Of a stretch of DNA of 64,000 bases, positions 34,793-43,516 are shown piece by piece; position 1 is the stretch's first letter, and the number at the start of each line of letters is the position of its first letter. A program made the translations under genes and the position numbers. Where the stretch lies: assembly GCF_900107935.1 (NCBI RefSeq), contig NZ_FNVG01000005.1, positions 1 through 64,000 on the forward strand, given 5' to 3'. This DNA is from Vibrio hangzhouensis (GTDB lineage Bacteria; Pseudomonadota; Gammaproteobacteria; Enterobacterales; Vibrionaceae). The notes beneath the pieces were generated by a model. The model searched no databases and was not told the origin of the DNA. It saw only the letters and a program-made list of their open reading frames with translations.

Positions 34793-35686
34793 TTAACGGT
34801 TAGCCAGTCGAGTGATACGGTGCTGCTTAACGGCCATGATCATTTGCGGCAGCAAGGACGTGATGATCATACCTGTCATTAAGGTGTACTGAGTTTGAGT
34901 AAAGGACTCACCGAGTAACACCATCCCACATACTATTCCGGCCACTGGATTAGCGATGCCGCCAAATGTGAAATCGACAACGGTCATGCGTTGTAATAGC
35001 CAGACATACATGCCGTAGCTCAGCGCGGTGTTAAGTCCCACTACCCAAATCAATCCGAACAGGTTGCGAGCGTCAAAGCCGGTGATGACCGAATGGTAAG
35101 TCTCAGGCACCAGCGACGCATGTACGGCGGAGGCGAGTGACAGGATGACACCCCCTAAGATCAGCTGCCAGGTCAAAATGGTCCACCAGTGAATACGTGA
35201 GCCTAGCGTTTTGGTGATGCTACTACCGACCACAATACACATAATAGCTGCGAGCATAGCTGCCAGTCCTACCGGGTTCAGACTGATTGAGCCGGGAGAA
35301 AATAGCACGAAAGCGAGCAGAACAAGAGCCAGTCCACTGAGTGCCTGAGTCCAGCTTGGAGGGTGCTTCTTAATGAGCCACTGATACAGCATCGCAAACA
35401 CTGGAACCGAAACCATACCAACACCAGATATGGCGGACGGTAAGGTCTGCGCCATCACGAATATTAGCCCGAAGAAGGTGGCAATATTAATCAGCCCCAG
35501 AGTCAGCAACACCTGCCACTCGCCCTTTTTAGGCAGTGTCGGTTTGACCAGCAGCAGGATCAATCCAGCAGGCAAGGCTCGCAATGCCCCCAACAATATG
35601 GGCGGCCAGTCTGGTAGTGTAAATTTGGTCACGGCATAAGTTGTTCCCCAGAAAAAGGCGGGGATCATTGCCAGCAAAATGTTCAT
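34793..35686 (-). CDS. EamA/DMT-family transporter
   Basis: A 297-residue drug/metabolite transporter with ten transmembrane helices in two EamA repeats, starting with AMIPAFFWGTTYAVTKF. Such proteins export amino acids or other metabolites. ATG 35686 is preferred over GTG 35719. It is divergent from a MarR gene, and a MarR-like palindrome sits just upstream of its start. Export of a toxic or signalling compound under MarR control is likely. Confidence 0.85.
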   Translation of the reverse strand: MNILLAMIPAFFWGTTYAVTKFTLPDWPPILLGALRALPAGLILLLVKPTLPKKGEWQVLLTLGLINIATFFGLIFVMAQTLPSAISGVGMVSVPVFAMLYQWLIKKHPPSWTQALSGLALVLLAFVLFSPGSISLNPVGLAAMLAAIMCIVVGSSITKTLGSRIHWWTILTWQLILGGVILSLASAVHASLVPETYHSVITGFDARNLFGLIWVVGLNTALSYGMYVWLLQRMTVVDFTFGGIANPVAGIVCGMVLLGESFTQTQYTLMTGMIITSLLPQMIMAVKQHRITRLANR

Positions 35687-35693
35687 CTCATTT

Positions 35694-35709
35694 ATCTTTA
35701 CGTTAAGAT
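35694..35709. promoter_or_regulatory. MarR-type palindrome, copy 1
   Basis: ATCTTTACGTTAAGAT, a nearly perfect inverted repeat with arms ATCTT/AAGAT, 8 bp upstream of the DMT transporter ATG. It could block transcription or translation start when bound. Confidence 0.6.
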
Positions 35710-35750
35710 ATTTACGCACACTCTACTGATAAATTGGCTGCCTGTAAAGT

Positions 35751-35766
35751 ATCTTTATGTTAAGCT
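35751..35766. promoter_or_regulatory. MarR-type palindrome, copy 2
   Basis: ATCTTTATGTTAAGCT, 14 of 16 positions identical to copy 1, lies 38 bp upstream of the marR-like ATG. The two copies, 57 bp apart start to start, flank the divergent promoters, suggesting one regulator controls both genes. Confidence 0.6.
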
Positions 35767-35803
35767 AAATTTTCTCGATGAATAATAGTGGGATGTTTTA
35801 GAC

Positions 35804-36286
35804 ATGGATGCGATTGATCGCGTAGTAGAGCAGTGGGCAAACCAAAAGCCAGAACTCGATACAGAGCCTATGGCGATGATGGGGCGTTTAATGCGTATCG
35901 CCAAATACATGGAAACAAAAGTCGCAGAGCTGCACAAAAAGTACGAACTGAAGTTGGGCGAATTTGATGTGTTGGCGACTCTTAGACGAAGTGGCAAGCC
36001 ATATCGACTGACTCCTTCCGAGCTGATCAATACGATGATGCTGACATCAGGTGCAATGACCAATCGCCTCGACAAGCTCGAGTCGAAAGGGTTGATTTCC
36101 AGAGAGCACAGCAAAGAAGATCGTCGAAGTGTGTCTGTACAGCTAACACAAGATGGTTTGGTATTGATTGACAAAATGATCGAAGAACACGTTGAAGTGC
36201 AGAATGGATTGGTTAAATCGTTGTCTGCAGCACAAAAGAAACAGGCGAATCAGTTGTTCAAGGTTTGGCTCAGCCAGTATGAATAA
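35804..36286 (+). CDS. MarR-family regulator
   Basis: A 160-residue winged-helix dimer. The core reads ELKLGEFDVLATLRRSGKPYRLTPSELINTMMLTSGAMTNRLDKLESKGLISR, typical of MarR. The DNA helix and wing (DRRSVSVQLT) are intact, with flanking helices for dimerisation. Ligand unknown. GGGA lies about 9 nt before the ATG. Divergent from the DMT transporter gene. Confidence 0.88.
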   Translation: MDAIDRVVEQWANQKPELDTEPMAMMGRLMRIAKYMETKVAELHKKYELKLGEFDVLATLRRSGKPYRLTPSELINTMMLTSGAMTNRLDKLESKGLISREHSKEDRRSVSVQLTQDGLVLIDKMIEEHVEVQNGLVKSLSAAQKKQANQLFKVWLSQYE

Positions 36287-36293
36287 TCTTTCG

Positions 36294-36319
36294 GGTCCTA
36301 GGCCCTAGTTCCTAGGACC
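36294..36319. terminator. Stem-loop between convergent marR and glcG-like genes
   Basis: A 9-bp perfect stem GGTCCTAGG/CCTAGGACC with loop CCCTAGTT, located between stops at 36286 and 36325. No T-run; termination is inferred from position. Confidence 0.5.
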
Positions 36320-36324
36320 ACTAC

Positions 36325-36762
36325 TTACGCGGCTAACTCGTCGCTAAATAGATTGGCGGTGCTGATGCCCGCCAGTGCACAGCGTTCGTCAATATCAGAC
36401 AGATCTCCACTGACACCGACTGCGCCCAGCACGTTGTGTTCTGCATCCCGAATCAGCAGGCCACCGGGAACCGGAACCATGTTTCCATGCGCAAGTACAT
36501 TCACAGCGGAGATGAAGGCTGGGCGGGAGTCGGCATCCTGAGCCAGTTTTCTGGACGAGCAACCTAGCGCGAGCGCGCCCCATGCTTTGGCAATCGCAAT
36601 GTCGGGGCGCATCATGCTTGAACCGTCCTGGCGCTGCAATGAAATCAGTTTTCCCCCATTATCGAGCACCGCAACGGTTAACGGTGCACAATCGTCTGAC
36701 AGCCCGGCTTGAAAAGTGCCATCAATTATCATGAGTGCCTGTTGTAGAGTTAAACTTCCCAT
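36325..36762 (-). CDS. GlcG/HbpS-family protein
   Basis: A 145-residue protein of the GlcG/HbpS (DUF336) family. Members bind heme or accompany glycolate/glyoxylate genes; GlcG is encoded beside glycolate oxidase in E. coli and its role is unclear. The start is ATG 36762 with GAGGAG 6 nt before it; the longer frame to 36846 runs into the preceding gene's end. It lies 96 bp downstream of aceB in the same direction, so it is probably the second gene of a glyoxylate operon. Confidence 0.85.
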   Translation of the reverse strand: MGSLTLQQALMIIDGTFQAGLSDDCAPLTVAVLDNGGKLISLQRQDGSSMMRPDIAIAKAWGALALGCSSRKLAQDADSRPAFISAVNVLAHGNMVPVPGGLLIRDAEHNVLGAVGVSGDLSDIDERCALAGISTANLFSDELAA

Positions 36763-36857
36763 GTTATCTCCTCGTTTATTTGCTTGCGCTATTCGCACAG
36801 ACAGAGCCTGACTAACGGTTCCGTCTGCGAGATGTGCTGCGCCCAATGGTTACTGAG

Positions 36858-38474
36858 CTATAGCAACGAATAGCTTGGAAGGGTCAGGAAGTTGGCGAAC
36901 TGTTTTGCTGTGGAGAGCTTATAAAAAAGGTCAGCGGTTTCATTAAAGCGACCAGCAGCATAACGGGCTTCGCCCACTTCCTGTTTAATCGTGGTGAGCT
37001 CCTCATCGAGCCATGTGTGAAATAAAGGTGCAGTGAACTTTTGTCCATCGTCCAGCGTGATACCGTGATGGATCCATTGCCAGATATTAGCGCGTGAGAT
37101 CTCTGCGGTGGCAGCGTCCTCCATCAAACCATAAATAGGGACACATCCATGACCCTGTATCCAGGCCTCGATGTAGTAGAGGGCAATCCGAATGTTTTTA
37201 CGCACGCCAGCTTCGTCTCTGACACCGTTACAGGGTGCCAGCAATGTCTCGGCAGTGATCTCTGCATCTGTGCTGACAAAATCCAACTGATTGACTTTAC
37301 CTTTTAGGTGGTCATCAAATACGGACATAGCCAAATCGACCAGCGCTGGGTGAGCGACCCAGGTTCCGTCGTGACCGTTGTTGGACTCGCGTTGTTTATC
37401 TTCAATCACTTTCGCTTTAACGCGAGCCATCTCTTCGGGATCTTTGGCTGGGATAAAGGCCGACATTCCACCCATCGCCAGTGCACCACGTTGGTGGCAA
37501 GTTTTGACCAGAAGCTGGCTGTAGGCATTGAGAAACGCTTTATCCATGCCAATGCCGTGGCGGTCCGGCAGAATTCGGTCCGGATGGTTTTTAAGGGTTT
37601 TAATATAACTAAAGATGTAGTCCCAACGACCGCAGTTCATCGCCACAATGTGGTCCTTCATCGCGTATAAGATCTCGTCCATCTGAAATACTGCTGGCAG
37701 CGTTTCAATCAGCACGGTTGCTCGAATCGTGCCGTTGGACACCTCAAAATAACTTTCTGCATATGAAAATACATCATCCCACCACTGGGCCTCTTCCATA
37801 CTTTCTAGCTTTGGAATGTAGTAGTACACGCCCAAGCCTTGTCTTGCGCGCGACTGGTAGTTATGGAAGAAGTACAATGCAAAGTCCATCAGGCAGCCTG
37901 CAATAGGTTGGCCCTGAAACTGAATCGATTTTTCAGGAAGATGAAGTCCCCTTGGTCGTGCAATCAGCAGAGCGGGATCATCATGAAGTGAGTACAGCTT
38001 ACCCTTCGATTCGTCGTAATAGCTGATGGAGCCCAGATTGGCGTCACGCAAGTTGATTTGACCTTCGACCATATTTTCCCATGTGGGTGAAGAGGCATCT
38101 TCGAAGCAGCACATGAATACTTTCGCATCGGAATTAAGGGCATTAATGACCATTTTACGGTCAACGGGGCCAGTAATTTCTACGCGACGATCCAATAGTG
38201 GAGCGGGTGGTGGGCTAACCTTCCAGCTGCTATCTTCCCGAATTTTTTTCGTATCAGCACGAAAATCAGGCAGTTCTCCTGCGTCGAATGCAGCTTGTTG
38301 AGTTTCGCGGTCGCGCAGCAGTTGATCGCGTCTTTGACCGAACTGTTTCACCAGGCTTTCCAAAAAGGCGAGTGCATCTGGGCTGAGAATCGTTTGGTAA
38401 TCCGGTGACTTAATTTCACCGACTACCTGAATACAATCTGCCAGTGCTGTGTCCATTACCTCATTAAGTGCCAT
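36858..38474 (-). CDS. aceB: Malate synthase A
   Basis: A 538-residue malate synthase of isoform A length, making malate from glyoxylate and acetyl-CoA. The family signature MKDHIVAMNCGRWDYIF lies at 272-288, and the ARPRG loop with a likely substrate-binding Arg is at 172-176. An AAGGAGA precedes the ATG. Unusually it is not next to aceA (isocitrate lyase) but lies divergent to gcl inside a purine cluster, so it most likely consumes ureide-derived glyoxylate. A TTGTATACAA-core palindrome sits just upstream. Confidence 0.92.
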   Translation of the reverse strand: MALNEVMDTALADCIQVVGEIKSPDYQTILSPDALAFLESLVKQFGQRRDQLLRDRETQQAAFDAGELPDFRADTKKIREDSSWKVSPPPAPLLDRRVEITGPVDRKMVINALNSDAKVFMCCFEDASSPTWENMVEGQINLRDANLGSISYYDESKGKLYSLHDDPALLIARPRGLHLPEKSIQFQGQPIAGCLMDFALYFFHNYQSRARQGLGVYYYIPKLESMEEAQWWDDVFSYAESYFEVSNGTIRATVLIETLPAVFQMDEILYAMKDHIVAMNCGRWDYIFSYIKTLKNHPDRILPDRHGIGMDKAFLNAYSQLLVKTCHQRGALAMGGMSAFIPAKDPEEMARVKAKVIEDKQRESNNGHDGTWVAHPALVDLAMSVFDDHLKGKVNQLDFVSTDAEITAETLLAPCNGVRDEAGVRKNIRIALYYIEAWIQGHGCVPIYGLMEDAATAEISRANIWQWIHHGITLDDGQKFTAPLFHTWLDEELTTIKQEVGEARYAAGRFNETADLFYKLSTAKQFANFLTLPSYSLL

Positions 38475-38504
38475 TGTTTGTCTCCTTTAAACAATACTTT
38501 CTTA

Positions 38505-38518
38505 TTTTGTATACAAAA
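38505..38518. promoter_or_regulatory. GntR/FCD operator candidate upstream of aceB
   Basis: TTTTGTATACAAAA, a perfect 14-bp palindrome, 31 bp upstream of the aceB ATG. The core TTGTATACAA fits the FCD-type GntR pattern TnGTnnACnA and recurs upstream of gcl, puuE and the local gntR gene. Confidence 0.7.
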
Positions 38519-38757
38519 CTGTATCCTCGTATCTACTTATATGAGAAAACAAACAAATGATCAAAGAGTATTTAACATTATTTTCTCATCAATTTTTTGG
38601 GGAATTATTTTTACGTAAAGATATTCCATGTAAAGCTATAGTTTTCATGATGCCCGAGGTAAGTGGCTACTTAGTGCATAGGCTCTATGTTGCAAAAATG
38701 TTGAATTTGGGGTTGCGATTCTCTGGTATTGAGTCATAGTACACAATATGGTTTTCA

Positions 38758-38769
38758 ATTGTATACAAT
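38758..38769. promoter_or_regulatory. GntR/FCD operator candidate upstream of gcl
   Basis: ATTGTATACAAT, a perfect 12-bp palindrome, 18 bp upstream of the gcl ATG. Position between a possible promoter and the start codon suits repression. Confidence 0.7.
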
Positions 38770-38786
38770 CTGAGAGGGATATTGGA

Positions 38787-40577
38787 ATGGCAAAAATGAA
38801 AGCAATCGAAGCAGCCGTTGCAGTGCTTAAGAAAGAGGGCGTGGATATCGCGTTTGGAGTACCAGGGGCGGCGATTAACCCTATGTATGCGGCAATGAAG
38901 CACCTTGGCGGCATTAATCATGTGTTGGCTCGTCACGTCGAAGGGGCATCGCATATGGCAGAGGGTTACACCCGAACTAATCAGGGCAATATCGGTGTGT
39001 GTATCGGCACATCGGGACCTGCGGGGACCGATATGATTACCGGTCTGTATTCGGCCTCTGCCGATTCCATCCCTATTCTTTGCATTACAGGACAAGCGCC
39101 CAGAGCGAGATTACATAAAGAAGATTTTCAGGCAGTAGACATAGAGTCGATAGCTAAGCCAGTTACTAAGTGGGCCACGACAGTACTGGAGCCAGCGCAA
39201 GTGCCGCGTGCATTTCAGAAAGCTTTCCATCTGATGCGTTCAGGCAGACCTGGCCCGGTACTTATTGATCTGCCGCTGGATGTGCAGTTGGCTGAAATAG
39301 AGTTTGATATCGATACCTATCAGCCGCTGGAAACGTACAAACCATCAGCGACACGTGAGCAGGCAGAAAAAGCACTCGATATGTTGTGTGCGGCAGAAAA
39401 ACCCGTGATTGTTTCTGGTGGCGGCGTCATTAACGCCGGAGCGTCAGAGTTGTTGCAACAATTTGCTGAAATTACCGGTGTACCTGTGATTCCAACGTTG
39501 ATGGGGTGGGGGTCTATCCCGGACGACCATGAGCTGATGGCAGGCATGGTAGGGCTACAAACCGCTCACCGTTATGGTAATGAAACTCTGCTGAATTCTG
39601 ACTTCGTATTTGGCATTGGTAACCGTTTTGCGAACCGACATACGGGCTCCTTAGATGTGTATACCCAAGGTCGTAAGTTTGTCCACGTCGACATCGAGCC
39701 TACACAAATTGGGCGCATCTTCTGTCCGGACCTTGGTATTGTTTCTGATGCGAAAGCAGCACTTGAACTATTGGTGGATGTGGCCAGGGCGCGTGCCGCC
39801 GACAATCAACTGCCTGACCGAGCTTCCTGGGTCGGAGAGTGTCAGCAGCGCAAATCCACCATGCTGCGTAAGACTCACTTTACCGAAGCGCCTATCAAGC
39901 CGATGAGGGTCTATGAAGAGATGAACCAGGCCTTTGGCCGTGATACGTGCTACGTCAGCACGATTGGTTTGTCCCAAATTGCTGCCGCGCAGTTCCTCCA
40001 TGTTTACAAACCAAGACATTGGATTAATTGTGGGCAGGCGGGTCCTTTGGGATGGACAGCTCCGGCAGCGTTGGGCGTGAAAGCGGCCGATCCAAATCGT
40101 GATGTCGTGGCCATTTCAGGTGACTATGATTTTCAGTTCATGATTGAAGAGTTAGCGGTGGGCGCGCAGTTCAACCTGCCGTATATCCACGTGGTGGTGA
40201 ACAATTCGTATCTGGGGTTGATTCGCCAGGCGCAGCGTCAGTTCGACATTGATTATTGCGTACAATTGGCATTTGAAAACCAGAATTCTCCCGAAGTTAA
40301 AGGTTACGGTGTCGATCATGTCAAGGTGGTTGAGGGGCTGGGTTGTAAAGCGATACGAGTGACCAAACCTGACGAGATTCAAAATGCATTCGCTCAAGCG
40401 CGAGAACTGATGGCGAAGCATCAGGTACCGGTTGTGGTGGAAGTCATACTGGAGCGTGTCACCAATATCGCTATGGGTACAGAGATTAACGCCATCAATG
40501 AGTTTGAACCTCTGGCGGAGTCGGCCAGCGATGCGCCAACGGCTTTATCTTCAGTGAATGCAACAAACGGTCAGTAA
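38787..40577 (+). CDS. gcl: Glyoxylate carboligase
   Basis: A 597-residue thiamine-diphosphate enzyme joining two glyoxylates to tartronate semialdehyde plus CO2. It has the three-domain acetohydroxyacid-synthase build, the ThDP motif GDYDF...VVVNN near the C-terminus, and V51 in RHVEGAS in place of the usual catalytic Glu, a hallmark of Gcl. The start is ATG 38787, matching E. coli Gcl length; the frame upstream to 38748 overlaps an operator. It leads gcl-hyi-glxR. Confidence 0.95.
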   Translation: MAKMKAIEAAVAVLKKEGVDIAFGVPGAAINPMYAAMKHLGGINHVLARHVEGASHMAEGYTRTNQGNIGVCIGTSGPAGTDMITGLYSASADSIPILCITGQAPRARLHKEDFQAVDIESIAKPVTKWATTVLEPAQVPRAFQKAFHLMRSGRPGPVLIDLPLDVQLAEIEFDIDTYQPLETYKPSATREQAEKALDMLCAAEKPVIVSGGGVINAGASELLQQFAEITGVPVIPTLMGWGSIPDDHELMAGMVGLQTAHRYGNETLLNSDFVFGIGNRFANRHTGSLDVYTQGRKFVHVDIEPTQIGRIFCPDLGIVSDAKAALELLVDVARARAADNQLPDRASWVGECQQRKSTMLRKTHFTEAPIKPMRVYEEMNQAFGRDTCYVSTIGLSQIAAAQFLHVYKPRHWINCGQAGPLGWTAPAALGVKAADPNRDVVAISGDYDFQFMIEELAVGAQFNLPYIHVVVNNSYLGLIRQAQRQFDIDYCVQLAFENQNSPEVKGYGVDHVKVVEGLGCKAIRVTKPDEIQNAFAQARELMAKHQVPVVVEVILERVTNIAMGTEINAINEFEPLAESASDAPTALSSVNATNGQ

Positions 40578-40588
40578 GGGAGAGCACA

Positions 40589-41365
40589 ATGCCAAAATTT
40601 GCAGCCAACTTATCTATGTTATTTACCGAAGTCGATTTTCTGAGTCGATTCGAACAAGCCGCAAAAGCCGGGTTTCAGGGGGTAGAGTATCTGTTTCCTT
40701 ATGATTTTGATGTCGCAACGATCAAAACGCATCTGGAGCAACATGGCCTGACGCAGGTGCTGTTCAATCTTCCTGCCGGGGACTGGGACGCCGGAGACCG
40801 AGGCATCGCTGTAGACCCAACGCGTATTGAGGAGTTTCAGCAAGGGGTAGGTAAAGCCATTGAATATGCGCAAGCGCTCGACTGTCGTCAGGTCAACTGC
40901 CTGGCGGGGATTGTGCCTGAAGGGGTGACCGAACAGGATGCACGTACCACCTTTGTGATTAACCTCAGGTATGCCGCGCAGCAGCTTGAAGCTGCAGGCA
41001 TCAAACTGGTGATAGAAGCCATCAATACCCGAGATATTCCGGGTTTCTTCCTGAACACAACGGAGCAGGCGAAGTCGATCGTGGAAGAGGTGGGCAGTGA
41101 TAACTTGTCACTTCAGTACGATATCTATCATATGCAGATCATGGAAGGGGACCTTATCCCAACAATGAGTAGCAACTTATCGCAGATTTCCCACGTTCAA
41201 CTGGCCGATAACCCTGGTCGTCACGAACCGGGAACGGGTGAGATTAACTATGACTTTGTGTTACGCGAGCTCGATGCCCTTGGCTATCAGGGTTGGGTCG
41301 GTTGTGAGTACAAGCCGAAGACCACCACGGAAGAAGGACTTTCTTGGTTAAACGCATTTCAATAA
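40589..41365 (+). CDS. hyi: Hydroxypyruvate isomerase
   Basis: A 258-residue TIM-barrel isomerase interconverting hydroxypyruvate and tartronate semialdehyde. The N-terminal FAANLSMLFTEVDFLSRF, the central EAINTRDIPGFFLN and QYDIYHMQIMEGD segments and the GEINYDFVLRELD end match Hyi, with conserved Glu and His metal ligands. GGGAG precedes the ATG, 11 nt after gcl. Same operon. Confidence 0.95.
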   Translation: MPKFAANLSMLFTEVDFLSRFEQAAKAGFQGVEYLFPYDFDVATIKTHLEQHGLTQVLFNLPAGDWDAGDRGIAVDPTRIEEFQQGVGKAIEYAQALDCRQVNCLAGIVPEGVTEQDARTTFVINLRYAAQQLEAAGIKLVIEAINTRDIPGFFLNTTEQAKSIVEEVGSDNLSLQYDIYHMQIMEGDLIPTMSSNLSQISHVQLADNPGRHEPGTGEINYDFVLRELDALGYQGWVGCEYKPKTTTEEGLSWLNAFQ

Positions 41366-41390
41366 ACCGAAACGTTAAGGAGAACACACT

Positions 41391-42284
41391 ATGAAAATTG
41401 CATTCATTGGCACTGGTATTATGGGCCTGCCTATGGCGAAAAACCTACAGGCAGCGGGTTACGACATCGTACTATCCGACCATTTTAGTGCACCGCCAGT
41501 CGAACTGGTGACACGTGGTGCGATGGTTTGCCATTCCCCAAAACAAGCGACAGAAACGGCAGATGTGGTCATCCTGATGGTGCCTAACACCCCGCAAGTT
41601 GAAGACGTATTGTTTGGTGCTAATGGCGTAGAAGAAGGATTGGCAGCGACGTCAGACAAGCTTGTTATCGACATGAGTTCCATTTCTCCAATTGCAACCA
41701 AGTCATTTGCTAAACGCATTAAAGAAAGCGGGGCTCACTATCTCGATGCTCCGGTCTCGGGTGGTGAAGTCGGCGCTATCAACGCCACGTTGAGCATCAT
41801 GGTTGGCGGAGATCAGGAAGCGTTTGACCGCGCTCGTCCAATTTTCGAAAAACTCGGCAAAAACATCACCTTAGTGGGTGATAGTGGAGCCGGTCAAACC
41901 TGTAAAGTTGCCAACCAGATCATTGTTGCGCTCAATATCGAAGCGGTATCCGAAGCGCTGGTGTTTGCATCCAAAGCAGGGGCTGATCCGGCACGCGTTC
42001 GTCAGGCGCTACTTGGCGGCTTTGCCAATTCGAAAATCCTTGAGGTCCATGGCGAGCGCATGGTGGAAGGCACGTTTGATCCTGGCTTTAAAATTGCCCT
42101 TCACCAGAAAGACCTGAATCTTGCGTTAACTGGCGCGAAAGAACTGGAAGTAGCATTGCCAAATACTGAGAACGCTCAGATTCTATTCGGTGAATGCGCA
42201 AAACTAGGGGGTGAAAATTGGGATCACTCCGCGTTGGTCAAAGCGATAGAGGCGCGTTCCAACCATTCAATCCGCAATGATTGA
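41391..42284 (+). CDS. glxR: Tartronate semialdehyde reductase (2-hydroxy-3-oxopropionate reductase)
   Basis: A 297-residue beta-hydroxyacid dehydrogenase reducing tartronate semialdehyde to D-glycerate with NAD(P)H. The dinucleotide loop GTGIMG (7-12), the substrate motif DAPVSGG (119-125) and catalytic K172 in CKVANQ are present. AAGGAG lies before the ATG. Third gene of the gcl operon. No glycerate kinase gene follows, so glycerate phosphorylation must be encoded elsewhere. Confidence 0.95.
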   Translation: MKIAFIGTGIMGLPMAKNLQAAGYDIVLSDHFSAPPVELVTRGAMVCHSPKQATETADVVILMVPNTPQVEDVLFGANGVEEGLAATSDKLVIDMSSISPIATKSFAKRIKESGAHYLDAPVSGGEVGAINATLSIMVGGDQEAFDRARPIFEKLGKNITLVGDSGAGQTCKVANQIIVALNIEAVSEALVFASKAGADPARVRQALLGGFANSKILEVHGERMVEGTFDPGFKIALHQKDLNLALTGAKELEVALPNTENAQILFGECAKLGGENWDHSALVKAIEARSNHSIRND

Positions 42285-42544
42285 TTCTGATGCTCAGGCC
42301 GTTGCGCTTGAGCCGGTAGAGTTATGATTTCCGCATAAATCGCGTAGTTTTGTCTCCTTTTATACGCGTTCTCGAAACTGTGCAGGTCGTTATTGGAGTT
42401 TTTGGGCTTCTAACTTCAATATTAACAGGCAACGGTCTGTATCGGTTTCGGGATTTTTTATCTCTCACTTCTCCCGTTAATATTTGGACTTCTTCTTTGA
42501 TTTCATTAAGATGACATAAGTAGCGAAGGAATGCAGGGAATCCT

Positions 42545-43159
42545 ATGTCTCGAATCAGACGAAAGAACCAAGACCTTATTATCGAAGTGGCCAGCGAACA
42601 GTTTGCTACGCATGGTTACGCTGCAACAAAGATGGTCGATATTGCCAAAGCGGCAGACATTCCCAAGCCTAATGTGTTCTATTACTTCAGCTCAAAAGAC
42701 AAGCTCTATTACGCGGTATTGGAGACCGTCACTCAGCCACTGCTTGAGGCCTCGCATCCCATTGAGCAGCTTGACGATCCTGTCGAAGCACTGACGCAAT
42801 ATATTCGCACCAAACTCACTATTTCTCGTGATCACCCACACGCTTCAAGAGTCTTTGCCAGTGAAGTGATGTCCGGTGCTAAAGTGCTGCCAGAATCGAT
42901 TCGCACCAAACTGCTGGAACAGTCGCAGATGATCATTGCTAAGTTCGCGCGTTGGTCTCAACAGGGGCTGATGGACGATGTGCCCCCTCATCATCTGATG
43001 TTTGCCATTTGGTCTGCAACACAAACCTATGCGGATTTTAACTGGCAGATCTGTAGTGTGCTCGACAAGACGGAACTGACCGATGCAGATTACGAAGAAG
43101 CGGCCCAGTTTTTAACAAAAATGGTGATTCAGGGCTGTGGCGTGATGAGCCGGGTTTGA
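42545..43159 (+). CDS. TetR-family regulator, RutR-like
   Basis: A 204-residue TetR regulator. The N-terminal helix-turn-helix (about 26-45, ending NVFYYFSSKDKLYY) and the long C-terminal domain with FASEVMSGAKVLPESI resemble the RutR/YcdC group, which senses pyrimidines or purine-pathway state in E. coli. Two inverted repeats like the RutR site lie upstream of xdhA in this cluster. The Shine-Dalgarno is moderate. It stands alone 260 bp after glxR. Confidence 0.82.
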   Translation: MSRIRRKNQDLIIEVASEQFATHGYAATKMVDIAKAADIPKPNVFYYFSSKDKLYYAVLETVTQPLLEASHPIEQLDDPVEALTQYIRTKLTISRDHPHASRVFASEVMSGAKVLPESIRTKLLEQSQMIIAKFARWSQQGLMDDVPPHHLMFAIWSATQTYADFNWQICSVLDKTELTDADYEEAAQFLTKMVIQGCGVMSRV

Positions 43160-43213
43160 TGCTCAGTGAGTTCGCGAGAAGTAGGCTTTTAAGGTGAATA
43201 AAAAGGGAACAAG

Positions 43214-43465
43214 ATGAACAAAGAGATGAAATTATTGGTGGTTGCTGTGGTTATTGCCTTGCTTAATATCATCTCTCACTTGCTATTATCTAAATATTTC
43301 ACCGACTTCCCCTGGTTAGAAATCTCGCTCGCTTCCATCCCGTTTATTATGATGCTGCTTTGTGTGTTTGCAGTTCGTTATGCAGCTCGTGCGTTAGATG
43401 AAAAAAGAGCAAAGGAAGTAGAGTTGCTAGAGAGTTTTCACGACAAACATGGAGAGCCAGAATAA
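43214..43465 (+). CDS. Small membrane protein of unknown function
   Basis: An 83-residue protein with two transmembrane helices (about 7-26 and 36-57) and a charged, Glu/Lys-rich cytoplasmic C-terminus. Not recognised. AAGGGAA precedes the ATG. It follows the TetR gene by 54 bp. Its TAA stop codon sits in the loop of a strong terminator-like stem (43452-43476). Confidence 0.7.
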   Translation: MNKEMKLLVVAVVIALLNIISHLLLSKYFTDFPWLEISLASIPFIMMLLCVFAVRYAARALDEKRAKEVELLESFHDKHGEPE

Positions 43466-43476
43466 TTCTGGCTCTC
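43452..43476 (+). terminator. Terminator stem with the stop codon in its loop
   Basis: An 11-bp perfect stem GAGAGCCAGAA/TTCTGGCTCTC whose loop is exactly the TAA stop codon (43463-43465) of the small membrane protein. A T-run (TTTTTTT) follows about 13 bases later. Confidence 0.6.
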
Positions 43477-43516
43477 AACGGATAGGCAATTTTTTTAGCC
43501 AGGCACATTCGGGCAA

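Larger units (their letters stand above)
38475..38786. promoter_or_regulatory. Divergent aceB-gcl regulatory region
   Basis: A 312-bp gap with no gene. It contains two GntR-type palindromes, 38505-38518 and 38758-38769, each near one of the divergent genes, and AT-rich DNA between. A gcl frame extending upstream to 38748 overlaps the second palindrome and is judged not to be the start. Confidence 0.6.

Noticed and set aside
38748..38786. Longer gcl start at 38748
   Set aside because: It would cover the GntR palindrome and exceed the usual Gcl length; the start at 38787 aligns with V51 numbering.
39659..39666. GTATAC core inside gcl (TGTATACC)
   Set aside because: It lies in coding sequence and its outer arms do not match the palindrome; likely chance.
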